From Candidatus Desulfosporosinus nitrosoreducens (lineage in GTDB: Bacteria > Bacillota > Desulfitobacteriia > Desulfitobacteriales > Desulfitobacteriaceae), in NCBI RefSeq assembly GCF_030954495.1, contig NZ_JAVHUW010000072.1:1-64000 (forward strand): 64,000 bases of DNA, read 5' to 3'. The translations under genes and the position numbers were made by a program. Every line of letters begins with the position of its first letter. Position 1 is the first letter of the stretch. This document shows positions 1-7,999 of the stretch, in pieces. The notes under the pieces were generated by a model, which saw only the letters and a program-made list of their open reading frames with translations, did not search any database and was not told where the DNA came from.

Positions 1-135
1 CCTCGGGCCAGAGATTTGCCGCCGGTTTCTTTCGGATTTCACCTCACGGTGAACACCCTTACCTTAAACTATAGCTACTGCTACCTTCACTATTCGGGAC
101 TTTCACCCTAGAGATAACGCCCATGCCGGGCACAC
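1..135 (-). mobile_element. Group II intron 5' end (partial, group IIC-like)
   Basis: Read on the minus strand, base 135 begins GTGTGCCCGGCATGGGC and leads into CTAGGGTGAAAGTCCCGAA, the recognisable 5' boundary (GUGYG) and early domain I of bacterial group II introns. The intron runs off the left edge, so the reverse transcriptase ORF and domains V/VI are not visible. The boundary lies immediately after the T-tract of a perfect terminator hairpin (143-166). That is the insertion preference of group IIC introns. The family call rests on sequence memory plus the insertion context; activity cannot be judged. Confidence 0.82.
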
Positions 136-166
136 AAAACAAACGCCTCTCAAATTTGAGAGGCGT
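136..166 (-). terminator. Terminator of the large RNA
   Basis: Perfect 24-base palindrome (143-166, arms ACGCCTCTCAAA) followed on the minus strand by TTGTTTT (142-136). The intron boundary comes next, at 135. Confidence 0.85.
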
Positions 167-735
167 GCTTTCCATTAGACATTAGGAGCTAATAAGTCAA
201 TATTGAGGCTTAGGTCAAGTAGGTTTTCCCACTGAGCTCCCTCGGTTTCCCGTCGGGCGATTTCTCCTTTCCCCCAGCCTGGGACGTCGCCGCCACCAGA
301 ACTTGATCACCACTTAGTCCCCACTTCAATCCCTATTAGTTAACGTTCTAGAAGTTTCCTTAACACTCCTAGACAATCTAGCCTCTTTTGCAGAAAAGCA
401 TTTCCGGCAGTCTGAAAAGCATCGGCCAACACAATCCAGACCTTTTTTAGCCTTCCCAACTTTTCCACCTCAAGGCAGGCTACACTGCACTAAGTTCCTT
501 CCTAATGCAGGTTCAACCCTAAGCCGTAGCCATTACAGCCACGCACTTAGGCCTCCACGGAAAAGGGTAACGCCCGCATGCCATTGCGGATCCCCCTCAT
601 CCTTAACTCCCAGCAGCAGCCCTCGACTGGGCGTCGAAAGCCACCACCAGGAACTTCATCGGTATGCCCTCGGCGGATTCTTAGGCCCGCCTTCGATTGC
701 CAATTGTGCACTAGAATAACGCTCCATAGCCTAAA
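136..735 (-). ncRNA. Large structured non-coding RNA, probably OLE RNA
   Basis: About 600 nt with no credible ORF and strong RNA character, followed on the minus strand by a perfect terminator. A near-continuous 21-bp helix with many G-U pairs joins 633-653 to 607-627 around a 5-nt loop. A further inverted repeat pairs GTAGCC (525-530) with GGCTAC (478-483). Size, dense structure, terminator and host type fit OLE (ornate, large, extremophilic) RNA of anaerobic and extremophilic Firmicutes, a membrane-associated ribonucleoprotein RNA. I know no RNase P, tmRNA, SRP or rRNA signature that fits. The 5' end is approximate. The usual OLE partner gene oapA is not visible; sequence left of the window is unknown. 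Upstream DNA (736-916) is AT-rich and holds an imperfect inverted repeat (733-745 with 797-808). Confidence 0.62.
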
Positions 736-916
736 GGAAAATTTTCAATGAAATTTACAATGCTTATTGTACCTGATTACGCTGATTTTGTAAAAATTCC
801 TTTGGCTATTTATACGTTAGAGTTATCGAGTATAATCATTTATAACAATTTTTTTGATCGCAAAACCTAACATTTTACATGAAAATCAAGAAATTAACAT
901 TTAAATCGAGTTTTAT

Positions 917-2284
917 TTAATTGGATAAACTTGTAATCGGAGCGGGAATTCGTCCGCCACGCCGGATAAACATTTGGGAGGAAAAGGGGTGAACATCCAT
1001 GACCGGAGCTCCGCCCAGCAACCCTCCAAATTCTACGCGTTCTCCCGCCTTTTTGCCAATAGCCGGGATAATTCGCACCGCAGTCGTCTTTTTATTGATC
1101 ATGCCGATAGCGGCCTCATCTGCAATGATCGCCGCAATAGTTTCTGCGCTCACGTCCCCCGGTAAAGCAATCATATCCAAGCCTACGGAACACACGCAAG
1201 TCATCGCCTCAAGTTTGTCTAAAGTCAAGGCTCCGACTTCAACCGCATTAACCATCCCAGCGTCCTCTGACACCGGGATAAAAGCGCCGCTAAGCCCTCC
1301 AACGTGAGAAGAAGCCATAGCGCCACCCTTTTTAACGGCGTCATTCAGCAACGCTAAGGCGGCTGTCGTGCCATGAGTTCCACAGCGTTCCAAGCCCATA
1401 TTTTCCAGGATTTCGGCCACACTGTCACCTATAGCCGGAGTTGGGGCCAAAGATAAATCAACAATCCCGAAGGGAACATTCAAAGCTTTGGAAGCCGCTC
1501 TGCCGATTAATTCCCCCATCCGAGTGATTTTAAAGGCTGTTTGTTTGATTAGATTTGACAGTTCGCCGAAATCTGCGTTTGGATATTCTTTTACAACTTT
1601 AGCCACGACGCCCGGTCCGCTTACACCAACATTAATAACACATTCAGGCTCTCCGACACCGTGAAAAGCGCCCGCCATGAAGGGATTGTCTTCCGGAGCG
1701 TTGCAAAAAACCACAAGTTTAGCCGCAGCAATGCCATCCTGGTCAGAAGTTTTAAGGGCGCTGCTAAGAATAACTTCCCCCATTTTCAGAACCGCATCCA
1801 TATTGATTCCGGCTTTCGTCGTTCCAATATTAACCGATGAACAGACGAACCTTGTTTCACTTAAAGCCTGAGGAATCGCCTCAATGAGGGCCGCATCACC
1901 CGCCGTAAAGCCCTTTTGCACCAAAGCCGAAAAACCGCCTATAAAATTAATTCCCAACTCGCCGGCGGCCCGATCTAAAGCTCTGGCAACCCGGACCATG
2001 CCCTCTGACGTTAGATGAGCTGCCGCAATGGCCACCGGAGTGACGGAAACCCGTTTGTTAATGATTGGGATTCCAAATCTTGAAGACATTTGTTCTCCCA
2101 CGGTGACAAGACGGCTGGCCTTCCGGACAATCTTATCATAGATTTTCTGTTCCAAACGATTAACATCTTCAGCCAGACAGTCCAGCAGGCTAATTCCCAT
2201 GGTAATAGTTCGTATATCAAGATTCTCCTCATGAATCATCTTGATCGTTTGTTGAATTTCCTCACGCGCAAAAGTAATCGTCAT
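917..2284 (-). CDS. UPF0210 / PFL-like (DUF711) family protein
   Basis: This 455-aa protein belongs to the UPF0210 family, whose fold is related to the pyruvate formate-lyase/ribonucleotide reductase barrel. Its biochemical role is not established. The N-terminal IRTITMGISLLDC segment and the Gly/Ser-rich GTTAALALLNDAV...ASSHVGGLSGAF stretch in the C-terminal third are family hallmarks. I chose the ATG at 2284 because GGAGGG lies 10 nt upstream; a GTG at 2302 in the same frame overlaps that ribosome site. The gene follows the ACT-domain gene at 2460-2753, a pairing conserved in many bacteria and archaea, which suggests the small protein is a ligand-sensing partner. Confidence 0.9.
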   Translation of the reverse strand: MTITFAREEIQQTIKMIHEENLDIRTITMGISLLDCLAEDVNRLEQKIYDKIVRKASRLVTVGEQMSSRFGIPIINKRVSVTPVAIAAAHLTSEGMVRVARALDRAAGELGINFIGGFSALVQKGFTAGDAALIEAIPQALSETRFVCSSVNIGTTKAGINMDAVLKMGEVILSSALKTSDQDGIAAAKLVVFCNAPEDNPFMAGAFHGVGEPECVINVGVSGPGVVAKVVKEYPNADFGELSNLIKQTAFKITRMGELIGRAASKALNVPFGIVDLSLAPTPAIGDSVAEILENMGLERCGTHGTTAALALLNDAVKKGGAMASSHVGGLSGAFIPVSEDAGMVNAVEVGALTLDKLEAMTCVCSVGLDMIALPGDVSAETIAAIIADEAAIGMINKKTTAVRIIPAIGKKAGERVEFGGLLGGAPVMDVHPFSSQMFIRRGGRIPAPITSLSN

Positions 2285-2459
2285 ACCGTGATTTCCCTCC
2301 ACAATCGCCTTTCAGTTTTAATCCGCTGACTAATTTGCTTTAAGACTCCCGCTTCGGCAAGCGGTGAGTTAAAAGCGGCTAAGTCCCTGGCTAAGTGCGA
2401 CTAAGATTCAGATGGAGTTAAAACTATACCTGAATCAAGTCTTCTTTATCTGGTATTGC

Positions 2460-2753
2460 CTAAATACGATGCATAAACGTAAAAATATCTTCGTGCTGAA
2501 CTTTTACCTGCAAACCCCTCTTCAGGCCCTCTTGTTCAAGGGTGTTCGCCAATACGACGAGTTCCAAAGCCGCCGGCTTCATGTCCACTACCATGATCAT
2601 CGTAAAAAATTCATCGAGAATCGTTTGACTAATATCCAAAATGTTGACGTTATACTCAGCAAGGCGTGTGGAAACCCAAGCAATTATTCCAATCTGATCG
2701 CGGCCTATCACTGTAATAATGGCCCGATTAGACTCTTCCCGAGGCAAAGTCAT
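2460..2753 (-). CDS. ACT domain protein, UPF0237 family
   Basis: A 97-aa single ACT domain protein. The segment AIITVIGRDQIGIIAWVSTRLAEYNVNI is the first strand-helix unit of an ACT fold, with the glycine where ligand usually binds. ACT domains bind amino acids or other small effectors as dimers. It is encoded just upstream of the UPF0210 gene (about 175 bp between them) and is probably co-transcribed with it. Start ATG 2753 is set by GGGAGG 7 nt upstream; the frame is open further upstream but lacks similarity there. The ligand is unknown. Confidence 0.88.
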   Translation of the reverse strand: MTLPREESNRAIITVIGRDQIGIIAWVSTRLAEYNVNILDISQTILDEFFTMIMVVDMKPAALELVVLANTLEQEGLKRGLQVKVQHEDIFTFMHRI

Positions 2754-2881
2754 CGTTTTTCCTCCCTTAACAGACGTTTGTATTTTGGTTATGGACCTTA
2801 GACTAACATATTTGCTTTGTATACTCAAGTCTTTTCTCAGACCGCAAGAATCCAGGGAAATTACTTTTGGCGCACACATAA

Positions 2882-2906
2882 AAGAGAGCTCAAAAGGAGC
2901 TCTCTT
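2882..2906 (-). terminator. Terminator after the HesB-like gene
   Basis: Perfect 10-bp stem (AAGAGAGCTC pairing 2882-2891 with 2897-2906), 5-nt loop, running into TTTTATG on the minus strand, directly after the stop codon at 2919. Confidence 0.8.
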
Positions 2907-2918
2907 AGAAATTTAGTA

Positions 2919-3242
2919 TTAACAACTTCCTCCGCAACTTCCGCCGCAGCCACTGCCTGGATTCACAGTCCGGATTTCAAATCCTCCGCCATGCTTAGAT
3001 TCGGTGAAATCAATCGTTGCGCCTTCCAAGTATGTGGAAAGTTTTTTGTCAGTGATTAAAGATACACCATAGCCCTCGTCCAAAATATCGTCTTCTGTCT
3101 TTGACTCATCCAGAGTCATGCCGAAATTCGGCCCACCTCAACCAACGCCTACTAAGTAAAGGCGAAGAAATGCATTTTCCCGGTTTTGACTTTTCAGCAC
3201 TTCTTTAACTTTTTGGGCCGCGAGTTCAGTTATTTCTACCAA
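2919..3242 (-). CDS. HesB/IscA-like selenoprotein (in-frame UGA read as Sec)
   Basis: A 107-aa A-type iron-sulfur carrier-like protein. The frame is open from TTG 3242 (AAGGAG 8 nt upstream) to 2919 except for one TGA at 3140-3138. That codon falls in LVGVG-x-GGPNFGMTLDES, exactly where relatives have the first conserved cysteine, so residue 35 is probably selenocysteine. HesB-like proteins are a known bacterial selenoprotein family. A 6-bp hairpin with loop UGGAU (3118-3102) starts 20 nt past the UGA, at the distance and with the loop G expected of a bacterial SECIS. The C-terminus is Cys-rich (GCGGSCGGSC). Standard gene callers would start at Met42 (3119) and truncate it. The Sec insertion genes are not in this window. 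Confidence 0.88.
3102..3118 (-). promoter_or_regulatory. Candidate bacterial SECIS element
   Basis: TGACTC-TGGAT-GAGTCA forms a 6-bp stem and 5-nt apical loop whose second and third bases are G. The loop begins 26 nt downstream of the UGA at 3140-3138. A second small hairpin (GCCGA-ATT-TCGGC, about 3121-3133) lies between UGA and this stem and may be part of the same structure. Confidence 0.7.
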
Positions 3243-3346
3243 AAATCTCACTCCTTTTCATCTCGCTGTCTTAAATATACCATACTTTTTCTCTTTCGCA
3301 AGGGAATTTCAGCTAAATTAGTGAACACTTTCCAAAATTCTGAGAA

Positions 3347-3586
3347 TCAGACTTCTTCACCATTGCCATTGGAGTGAAAATCCTTAAATAATTGACGAAC
3401 TTCAACTTCTAAGCTAGCGGGAAGATCCTGCGACATTCTTTGCCAATGCTTTACCTCAAAGTTAATTTTCTCAACCCAGCTCTGTCCCTCCGGCCAAGCA
3501 ATAAAGGTTTTCGGTTCCGGCAGAGCAAGAGTTTTTATTATATACAGAAACATACCTAACAATAAAACACGCCAAAGCCAACGCAT
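3347..3586 (-). CDS. Small membrane-anchored hypothetical protein
   Basis: 79 aa. Residues 3-20 (WLWRVLLLGMFLYIIKTLAL) form one hydrophobic segment, a signal anchor or uncleaved signal. The rest is a short charged tail likely outside the membrane. GGAAGGA precedes the ATG. I do not recognise the family. It lies between the HesB-like gene and the HD hydrolase on the same strand. Confidence 0.6.
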   Translation of the reverse strand: MRWLWRVLLLGMFLYIIKTLALPEPKTFIAWPEGQSWVEKINFEVKHWQRMSQDLPASLEVEVRQLFKDFHSNGNGEEV

Positions 3587-3643
3587 CTTTAGTCATCCTT
3601 CCCGAATAAGCTTATATAGCTAGCTTATCCAGAAAGTGACCAT

Positions 3644-4240
3644 TTAAATCGTTTCAGTATGCAACTCGCGCCAAAATTCTTCCATAAATTTAAACAGCGG
3701 CTCAAAAAAAGTTGAAGCTGTTTTCGTAAACAAATGCTCGTGATAACCTCGAATTTTATCCTGGTAAAAGGATTCACAGGAAGTTTCTCCAATAAGAGGC
3801 CAGCCCTGCACCCCGCCCAGCGTGAATAAGCGGCCTAAGCCAATGGCACCCACAAAGTCCAATTTATCAGCGTCATAAAGTATTTTCGCCTCGAGAGTTT
3901 CCGGTTCGTACCCAGCTTCACGGGAATGAGCGATAATCGCTTCTTTTACTTTTATAATTATTTCCTCGGAATACCCGGTTTTGCGTAAAATATTGACGGC
4001 AAGTCCTGCGCTGCTTTCAGCATGAGTTTTCTCAACAGCGCCCGAACGTCCGATATCATGCAGCAAGGCGGCCAATTCAACCACTGTAACGTCCGCACCT
4101 TCGGCTCCAGCCAGTTTGATGCACCATTCTCTTACTCTTAAAGCATGTTCCAAATCATGTGCCCGGTCTTTGCGCGCATAAAAGCCCTTGGCTATTTGTA
4201 TAACCTGCTCTAAGTGGTCTTGTGTTGTTTCAGTAACCAT
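3644..4240 (-). CDS. HD domain phosphohydrolase
   Basis: A 198-aa HD superfamily hydrolase. The metal ligands are visible: His near HDLEHALRV, the HD pair in ALLHDIGRSG, a later HSRE and a final D in YDADKLDFVGA. Such proteins are metal-dependent phosphohydrolases, often acting on nucleotides; the substrate here is unknown. Start ATG 4240 has GGAGG 7 nt upstream; an in-frame codon at 4258 overlaps the ribosome site. A promoter lies at 4291-4320. Confidence 0.85.
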   Translation of the reverse strand: MVTETTQDHLEQVIQIAKGFYARKDRAHDLEHALRVREWCIKLAGAEGADVTVVELAALLHDIGRSGAVEKTHAESSAGLAVNILRKTGYSEEIIIKVKEAIIAHSREAGYEPETLEAKILYDADKLDFVGAIGLGRLFTLGGVQGWPLIGETSCESFYQDKIRGYHEHLFTKTASTFFEPLFKFMEEFWRELHTETI

Positions 4241-4290
4241 AGGCCCACCTCCATTCAATCCGGTTCAATAAATTGACATATATTGAATTT

Positions 4291-4320
4291 ATCTTACTCC
4301 CCAAATTCTCGCCTTGTCAA
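4291..4320 (-). promoter_or_regulatory. Promoter of the HD hydrolase gene
   Basis: TTGACA (4320-4315), 18-bp spacer, TAAGAT (4296-4291) on the minus strand, about 50 nt before the ATG at 4240. Confidence 0.6.
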
Positions 4321-4387
4321 GCTCGTCCTTTTCTGGGGATTATATCAACCTCAAGGCTAGGGAATTCCTGCTGATTTTTTCTCAAAA

Positions 4388-4396
4388 TGCTATAAT
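4388..4396 (+). promoter_or_regulatory. Extended -10 promoter of the TPR gene
   Basis: TGC-TATAAT is a consensus -10 with TGn extension, 63 nt before the start at 4459. No good -35 is seen. Confidence 0.6.
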
Positions 4397-4458
4397 GAAA
4401 CATAGTCAGGGATTTTTTCGCCAAGCCTTACCGGAAGTGGTCGGAAAGGGGAGCCTTT

Positions 4459-5202
4459 ATGCCTAAGAAACGTCAATTAAAGATCGCAGTTATAGCAAGC
4501 GCTTTTCTAATGTTCACCATAGCAGCTGCTTTATACTTCCTGACAGGAAATGCCGCACCCTTAACGACAACACTCTTAATGACGGAAACAGCCCGCAATT
4601 CAGTTCCGAAGCCCCCCTCCCTTTCCGAAAGCGCCACCTCTGCCGGCCAGGCCCAGACGGCTCCTCCGACGAATACAGTCCCAAGGCCTCTCCCGATTCA
4701 TACTTCGGATTCCCGCGCTCTCGAACTCTATAAGCAGGGGCTTGAACTTTACTATCAACGCCGCTTCCCACAGGCACTTGCGCTATTTAATCAAGCCTTG
4801 ACCATTGATCCCCAATGCTATGAAGCACTTAACGGCAAAGGGGCTACCCTTGCCTTTCAAGGCAGCTATGATCAAGGGCTTGCTCTTATTCAGCAAGCCC
4901 TTGAGATCAATCCTGACTATGTTTACGGGAATTTCAACCGAGGATTAGCCTATGAACTTGCCGGGCGCTGGGACGACGCCATAGCAGCTTATCAAAAAGC
5001 TTTACAATTAGACAAGCGCGACACCTGGAGTTATTACGGTATTGCCAGCATCTACGGCCGGCTTGGGAACATCGACAAAGTCCTGGAATATTTGCAGCCG
5101 GCAATAACTCTGGACCCCGATGTCAAGGAAGTTGCCCGCGAGGAAAAAGATTTTGCTCCCGTCCGGGAGAATCCCCGTTTCCAAGCTCTCATTAAGCCAT
5201 GA
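4459..5202 (+). CDS. TPR repeat protein with N-terminal membrane anchor
   Basis: 247 aa. Residues 8-30 (LKIAVIASAFLMFTIAAALYF) are a signal peptide or anchor, followed by a Thr/Pro/Ser-rich linker to about residue 85. Three to four tetratricopeptide repeats follow (for example ALALFNQALTIDPQCYEAL, DQGLALIQQALEINPDYVYG, DAIAAYQKALQLDKRD). It probably works outside the membrane as a protein-interaction scaffold; the partner is unknown. GGGGAG precedes the ATG. It converges on pepF, with stop codons almost touching. Confidence 0.8.
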   Translation: MPKKRQLKIAVIASAFLMFTIAAALYFLTGNAAPLTTTLLMTETARNSVPKPPSLSESATSAGQAQTAPPTNTVPRPLPIHTSDSRALELYKQGLELYYQRRFPQALALFNQALTIDPQCYEALNGKGATLAFQGSYDQGLALIQQALEINPDYVYGNFNRGLAYELAGRWDDAIAAYQKALQLDKRDTWSYYGIASIYGRLGNIDKVLEYLQPAITLDPDVKEVAREEKDFAPVRENPRFQALIKP

Positions 5203-5203
5203 G

Positions 5204-7006
5204 TCAGCTCAGGAGATTTTCCAAGCGCTCAACAAGCCCGCTGAAAACTTGCAGGGCCTCTCTGACGGGTTCAGGGGTCTCCATATCAACACCCGCCTTG
5301 CGCAACAACTCAATAGGATAATCCGAACTGCCTCCGCTCAAGAATTGCAGGTAGCGATCTACGGCCGGTTGGCCTTCTTTGAGAATTGCCCGGGCAAAGG
5401 CTATGGCCGCCGAAAAACCGGTGGCATATTTATAAACATAAAAAGAATTGTAGAAATGGGGGATACGCGCCCATTCCAAGGCTATTTCCGGATCTAAAAC
5501 AATATCCTCCCCGTAATATTGGGAGTTTAAGCCGCGATAAATATCCGAAAACTGATCTGCCGTTAAAGCCCCGCCTTCTTCCACGATAGCGTGAGTTTTC
5601 TTCTCAAATTCGGCGAACATTGTTTGCCTGAAAATTGTTCCTCTGAATTGTTCCAGATAATGATTTACTAAATAGGCAAGTAATTTTGCGTCTTTGGTTT
5701 GGGCCAAGAGATGCTCCATTACGAGCGCTTCATTTAAAGTGGACGCCACTTCGGCAACGAATATTTTATAACCCGCATAAAGATGCGGCTGAGCCCGGTT
5801 GGAAAAATAGGTGTGCAGAGAATGGCCCATTTCGTGAGCGAGGGTAAACATGGAATCCAGCGTATCTTGATGATTGAGCAGAACGTAAGGATGGGACCGG
5901 TATGTCCCCCAGGAATATGCCCCGCTGGTCTTACCTTCATTTTCGTAAACATCAATCCAGTGCTTGCTGAATCCCTCCTGAAGAATTTTGAGATAATCCG
6001 ACCCCAGAGGTTTTAAGCCTTCGAGGACCATTGCTTTGGCTTCGTCATAAGAGATCGCCATGGTTGTTTCCGGAACTATAGGGACATATATATCGTACAT
6101 ATGTAATTCGGGAAGATTCAGAGCCTTCTTGCGCAAGCGGACATAACGATACATCTGAGGAAGGAATTCATGAACTGTATCAATTAAAGAATCGTAAACT
6201 TTCAGAGGAACCCGATCGTCATCTAAAGAAGCCTCGATAGCTGAAGGATATTTGCGTGCCTGAGCAAAGAAGACATCAGATTTAATACTCGAATTAAGAG
6301 TCGCCGCCCAGGTATTGCGTTGCTTTCCATAAGTGTCATAAAGCGTCATAAAAGCGGCTTTGCGCACACTCTGTTTAGGACTTTCCATAAACTGTATGAA
6401 GTTGCCTTTAGTCAGCTCGACTAATTGCCCCGTTTCAGCTTCAATGGCCGGAAATTTCAAATCAGCATTGTTAGCCATTGTAAATATGGCACTGGGAGCC
6501 TCCGCCAACTCACCGACTCCTGCCAGCAGTTTCTCTTCGTCGGAACTGAGAATGTGTTCTTTTTTGCGCAGAATATCTTCCAGGGCTTGGTGATAAAGCT
6601 TCAAGGCTGGCGAAGAAGAACGAAACTCCGCCAGCTTTCCTTCAGGCATGGACAATAATTCCGGAACGACAAAGGCAGTGGCACTGCCTACTTTGACCGC
6701 AAGGGCACCGGCACGGTCTGTTAAGGCCTGGTAATTAGCTTTTCGGTTGTCCTCATCCCGGCGCATGCGAGCGTAAGAATAGACCTCCCCAATCCGCATA
6801 CCGAGATCATCCATCCACTCTAAACAAGCAATGAGAGCGTCTGCTGAATCCCCGAGATGCCCTTCAAATTTTTTACCCTCACCCAAAAGTGTCTCTATTT
6901 GAGCGAACTCCCTTTCCCAGTGCTCATTGTCGGCGAAAATATCTTCCAAGCGCCATTTTGTTGCCTCAGGAAGTTCTTCCCTTGACTTAAGTCGTTGATG
7001 TTCCAC
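5204..7006 (-). CDS. pepF: Oligoendopeptidase F (M3 family)
   Basis: A 600-aa cytoplasmic zinc metallopeptidase that cleaves short peptides. The N-terminal EELPEATKWRLEDIF segment and the zinc motif TLAHEMGHSLHTYFS (HEXXH, about residue 385) identify the PepF branch of M3. Length is normal. The frame opens at ATG 7030, but AAGGAGGG lies 7 nt before GTG 7006, the family alignment starts there, and the -10 box at 7039-7044 would leave almost no leader for the ATG. I therefore chose GTG 7006. Confidence 0.93.
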   Translation of the reverse strand: MEHQRLKSREELPEATKWRLEDIFADNEHWEREFAQIETLLGEGKKFEGHLGDSADALIACLEWMDDLGMRIGEVYSYARMRRDEDNRKANYQALTDRAGALAVKVGSATAFVVPELLSMPEGKLAEFRSSSPALKLYHQALEDILRKKEHILSSDEEKLLAGVGELAEAPSAIFTMANNADLKFPAIEAETGQLVELTKGNFIQFMESPKQSVRKAAFMTLYDTYGKQRNTWAATLNSSIKSDVFFAQARKYPSAIEASLDDDRVPLKVYDSLIDTVHEFLPQMYRYVRLRKKALNLPELHMYDIYVPIVPETTMAISYDEAKAMVLEGLKPLGSDYLKILQEGFSKHWIDVYENEGKTSGAYSWGTYRSHPYVLLNHQDTLDSMFTLAHEMGHSLHTYFSNRAQPHLYAGYKIFVAEVASTLNEALVMEHLLAQTKDAKLLAYLVNHYLEQFRGTIFRQTMFAEFEKKTHAIVEEGGALTADQFSDIYRGLNSQYYGEDIVLDPEIALEWARIPHFYNSFYVYKYATGFSAAIAFARAILKEGQPAVDRYLQFLSGGSSDYPIELLRKAGVDMETPEPVREALQVFSGLVERLENLLS

Positions 7007-7038
7007 GATCGTACCCTCCTTGTAATTCATCCATCTTT

Positions 7039-7044
7039 ATTATA
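7039..7044 (-). promoter_or_regulatory. Probable -10 of pepF
   Basis: TATAAT on the minus strand, with a weak -35 (TGGTAA) 17 nt upstream, 33 nt before GTG 7006. Confidence 0.5.
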
Positions 7045-7160
7045 TACACGCATATAAAAAATTACCATTTTTCAGCAGGTTTTAGCGTTTGGCAAAGAAG
7101 CCTGCTTGAAACTTATTTATGGTATCTTTATGCTCCCGCTTCGATAAAAGATAAAATACA

Positions 7161-7203
7161 AGCATCCTCACTTCACATTAATAGTGGAGGAGGATGCCTT
7201 TTT
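7161..7203 (-). terminator. Terminator between the GntR gene and pepF
   Basis: GCATCCTC pairs with GAGGATGC around an imperfect upper stem. T-rich flanks on both sides (CTTTTTA on plus, TTGTATTTTAT on minus) allow use in either direction. It closes the transporter operon. Confidence 0.65.
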
Positions 7204-7241
7204 AGGGAGCGCAGAGTCACACCACAGATTTACACCAAGGC

Positions 7242-7973
7242 TTAACGGGAGCGCAAGAGGTGGAAAACAAAATAATCGGAACGGAAAAATAAGCGCGAAT
7301 AAAAAATCGCCCGATCTGACTTGTCAAAATGAACTTCATCAAGCAAAAGCAAAGGACTTGCCGCAGATACCGATAATTTATCGGCTAATTCTTTACCGGC
7401 AACAATAGGGCGAATATCAGTAGAAGCATAGGATATTCGAATGCCCTTGGCCTCTTCCAGATAATTAAACACGGAGGATTTCATCCCTTCGGCTTCAAGA
7501 TCACCGATGATCGGCGAAAACATATCCATGCAATAAACTACAGGGATGCCGTCTGCTGTGCGCACCCTGCACATACGGTGCAGATGTGTCCCTACCTCTA
7601 CTCCCAACTTTTCCGCAACCCGGGCATCGGCAGAAGCCGTTTCAAACGTTACCTCACTGGTTCCCGGGGTTGAACCCAGCTCTAAAATGGCATCCGTCAC
7701 CCGAAATAAAACCTCTAAGCCTGGTTTGGCTTTAGGTGAGGGTTCCCCGCGGACAAATGTCCCCAGCCCTTGCTTTTTTTCCACGACTCCATTTGACTCT
7801 AAGACGCGCAGGGCTTCACGCAGGGTATTACGGCTAACACCAAGTTCTTTCGCTAATTGTTCTTCGTTCGGCAGTCTGCTGTTAACCGAGTACTTTCCTC
7901 GTCGGATTTCATCCAAAAGTTCTAAGCGGACAAGATCGGAGAGGGATTTGCCACTCTGTTGTATACGTCCCAT
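7242..7973 (-). CDS. GntR family transcriptional regulator (HutC/UTRA type)
   Basis: 243 aa. The N-terminal winged helix (residues 10-75) contains RLPNEEQLAKELGVSRNTLREALRVLESNGVVEKKQGLG, and the remainder matches a UTRA effector domain (residues 95-240). It is the last gene of the nucleoside transporter cluster, 27 bp after the second permease, so it probably senses a transported nucleoside or derivative and controls that operon. This role is inferred from position. GGAGGGG lies 9 nt before the ATG. Confidence 0.88.
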   Translation of the reverse strand: MGRIQQSGKSLSDLVRLELLDEIRRGKYSVNSRLPNEEQLAKELGVSRNTLREALRVLESNGVVEKKQGLGTFVRGEPSPKAKPGLEVLFRVTDAILELGSTPGTSEVTFETASADARVAEKLGVEVGTHLHRMCRVRTADGIPVVYCMDMFSPIIGDLEAEGMKSSVFNYLEEAKGIRISYASTDIRPIVAGKELADKLSVSAASPLLLLDEVHFDKSDRAIFYSRLFFRSDYFVFHLLRSR

Positions 7974-7999
7974 CGACGATAACCCCTCCTCAAGTTAAT

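Noticed and set aside
1..735. Reading the left edge as part of a 23S rRNA gene
   Set aside because: The segment lacks conserved 23S blocks. The 1-135 part fits a group II intron 5' end, and the rest fits a terminator-ended ncRNA.
2919..3242. HesB-like gene as a pseudogene with a nonsense codon
   Set aside because: The single stop is UGA, sits at the conserved Cys, and is followed by a SECIS-like hairpin. The rest of the frame is intact with a good ribosome site.
7546..7998. 150-aa plus-strand ORF opposite the GntR gene
   Set aside because: It is an antisense shadow of a well-supported regulator, with no ribosome site and low-complexity composition.
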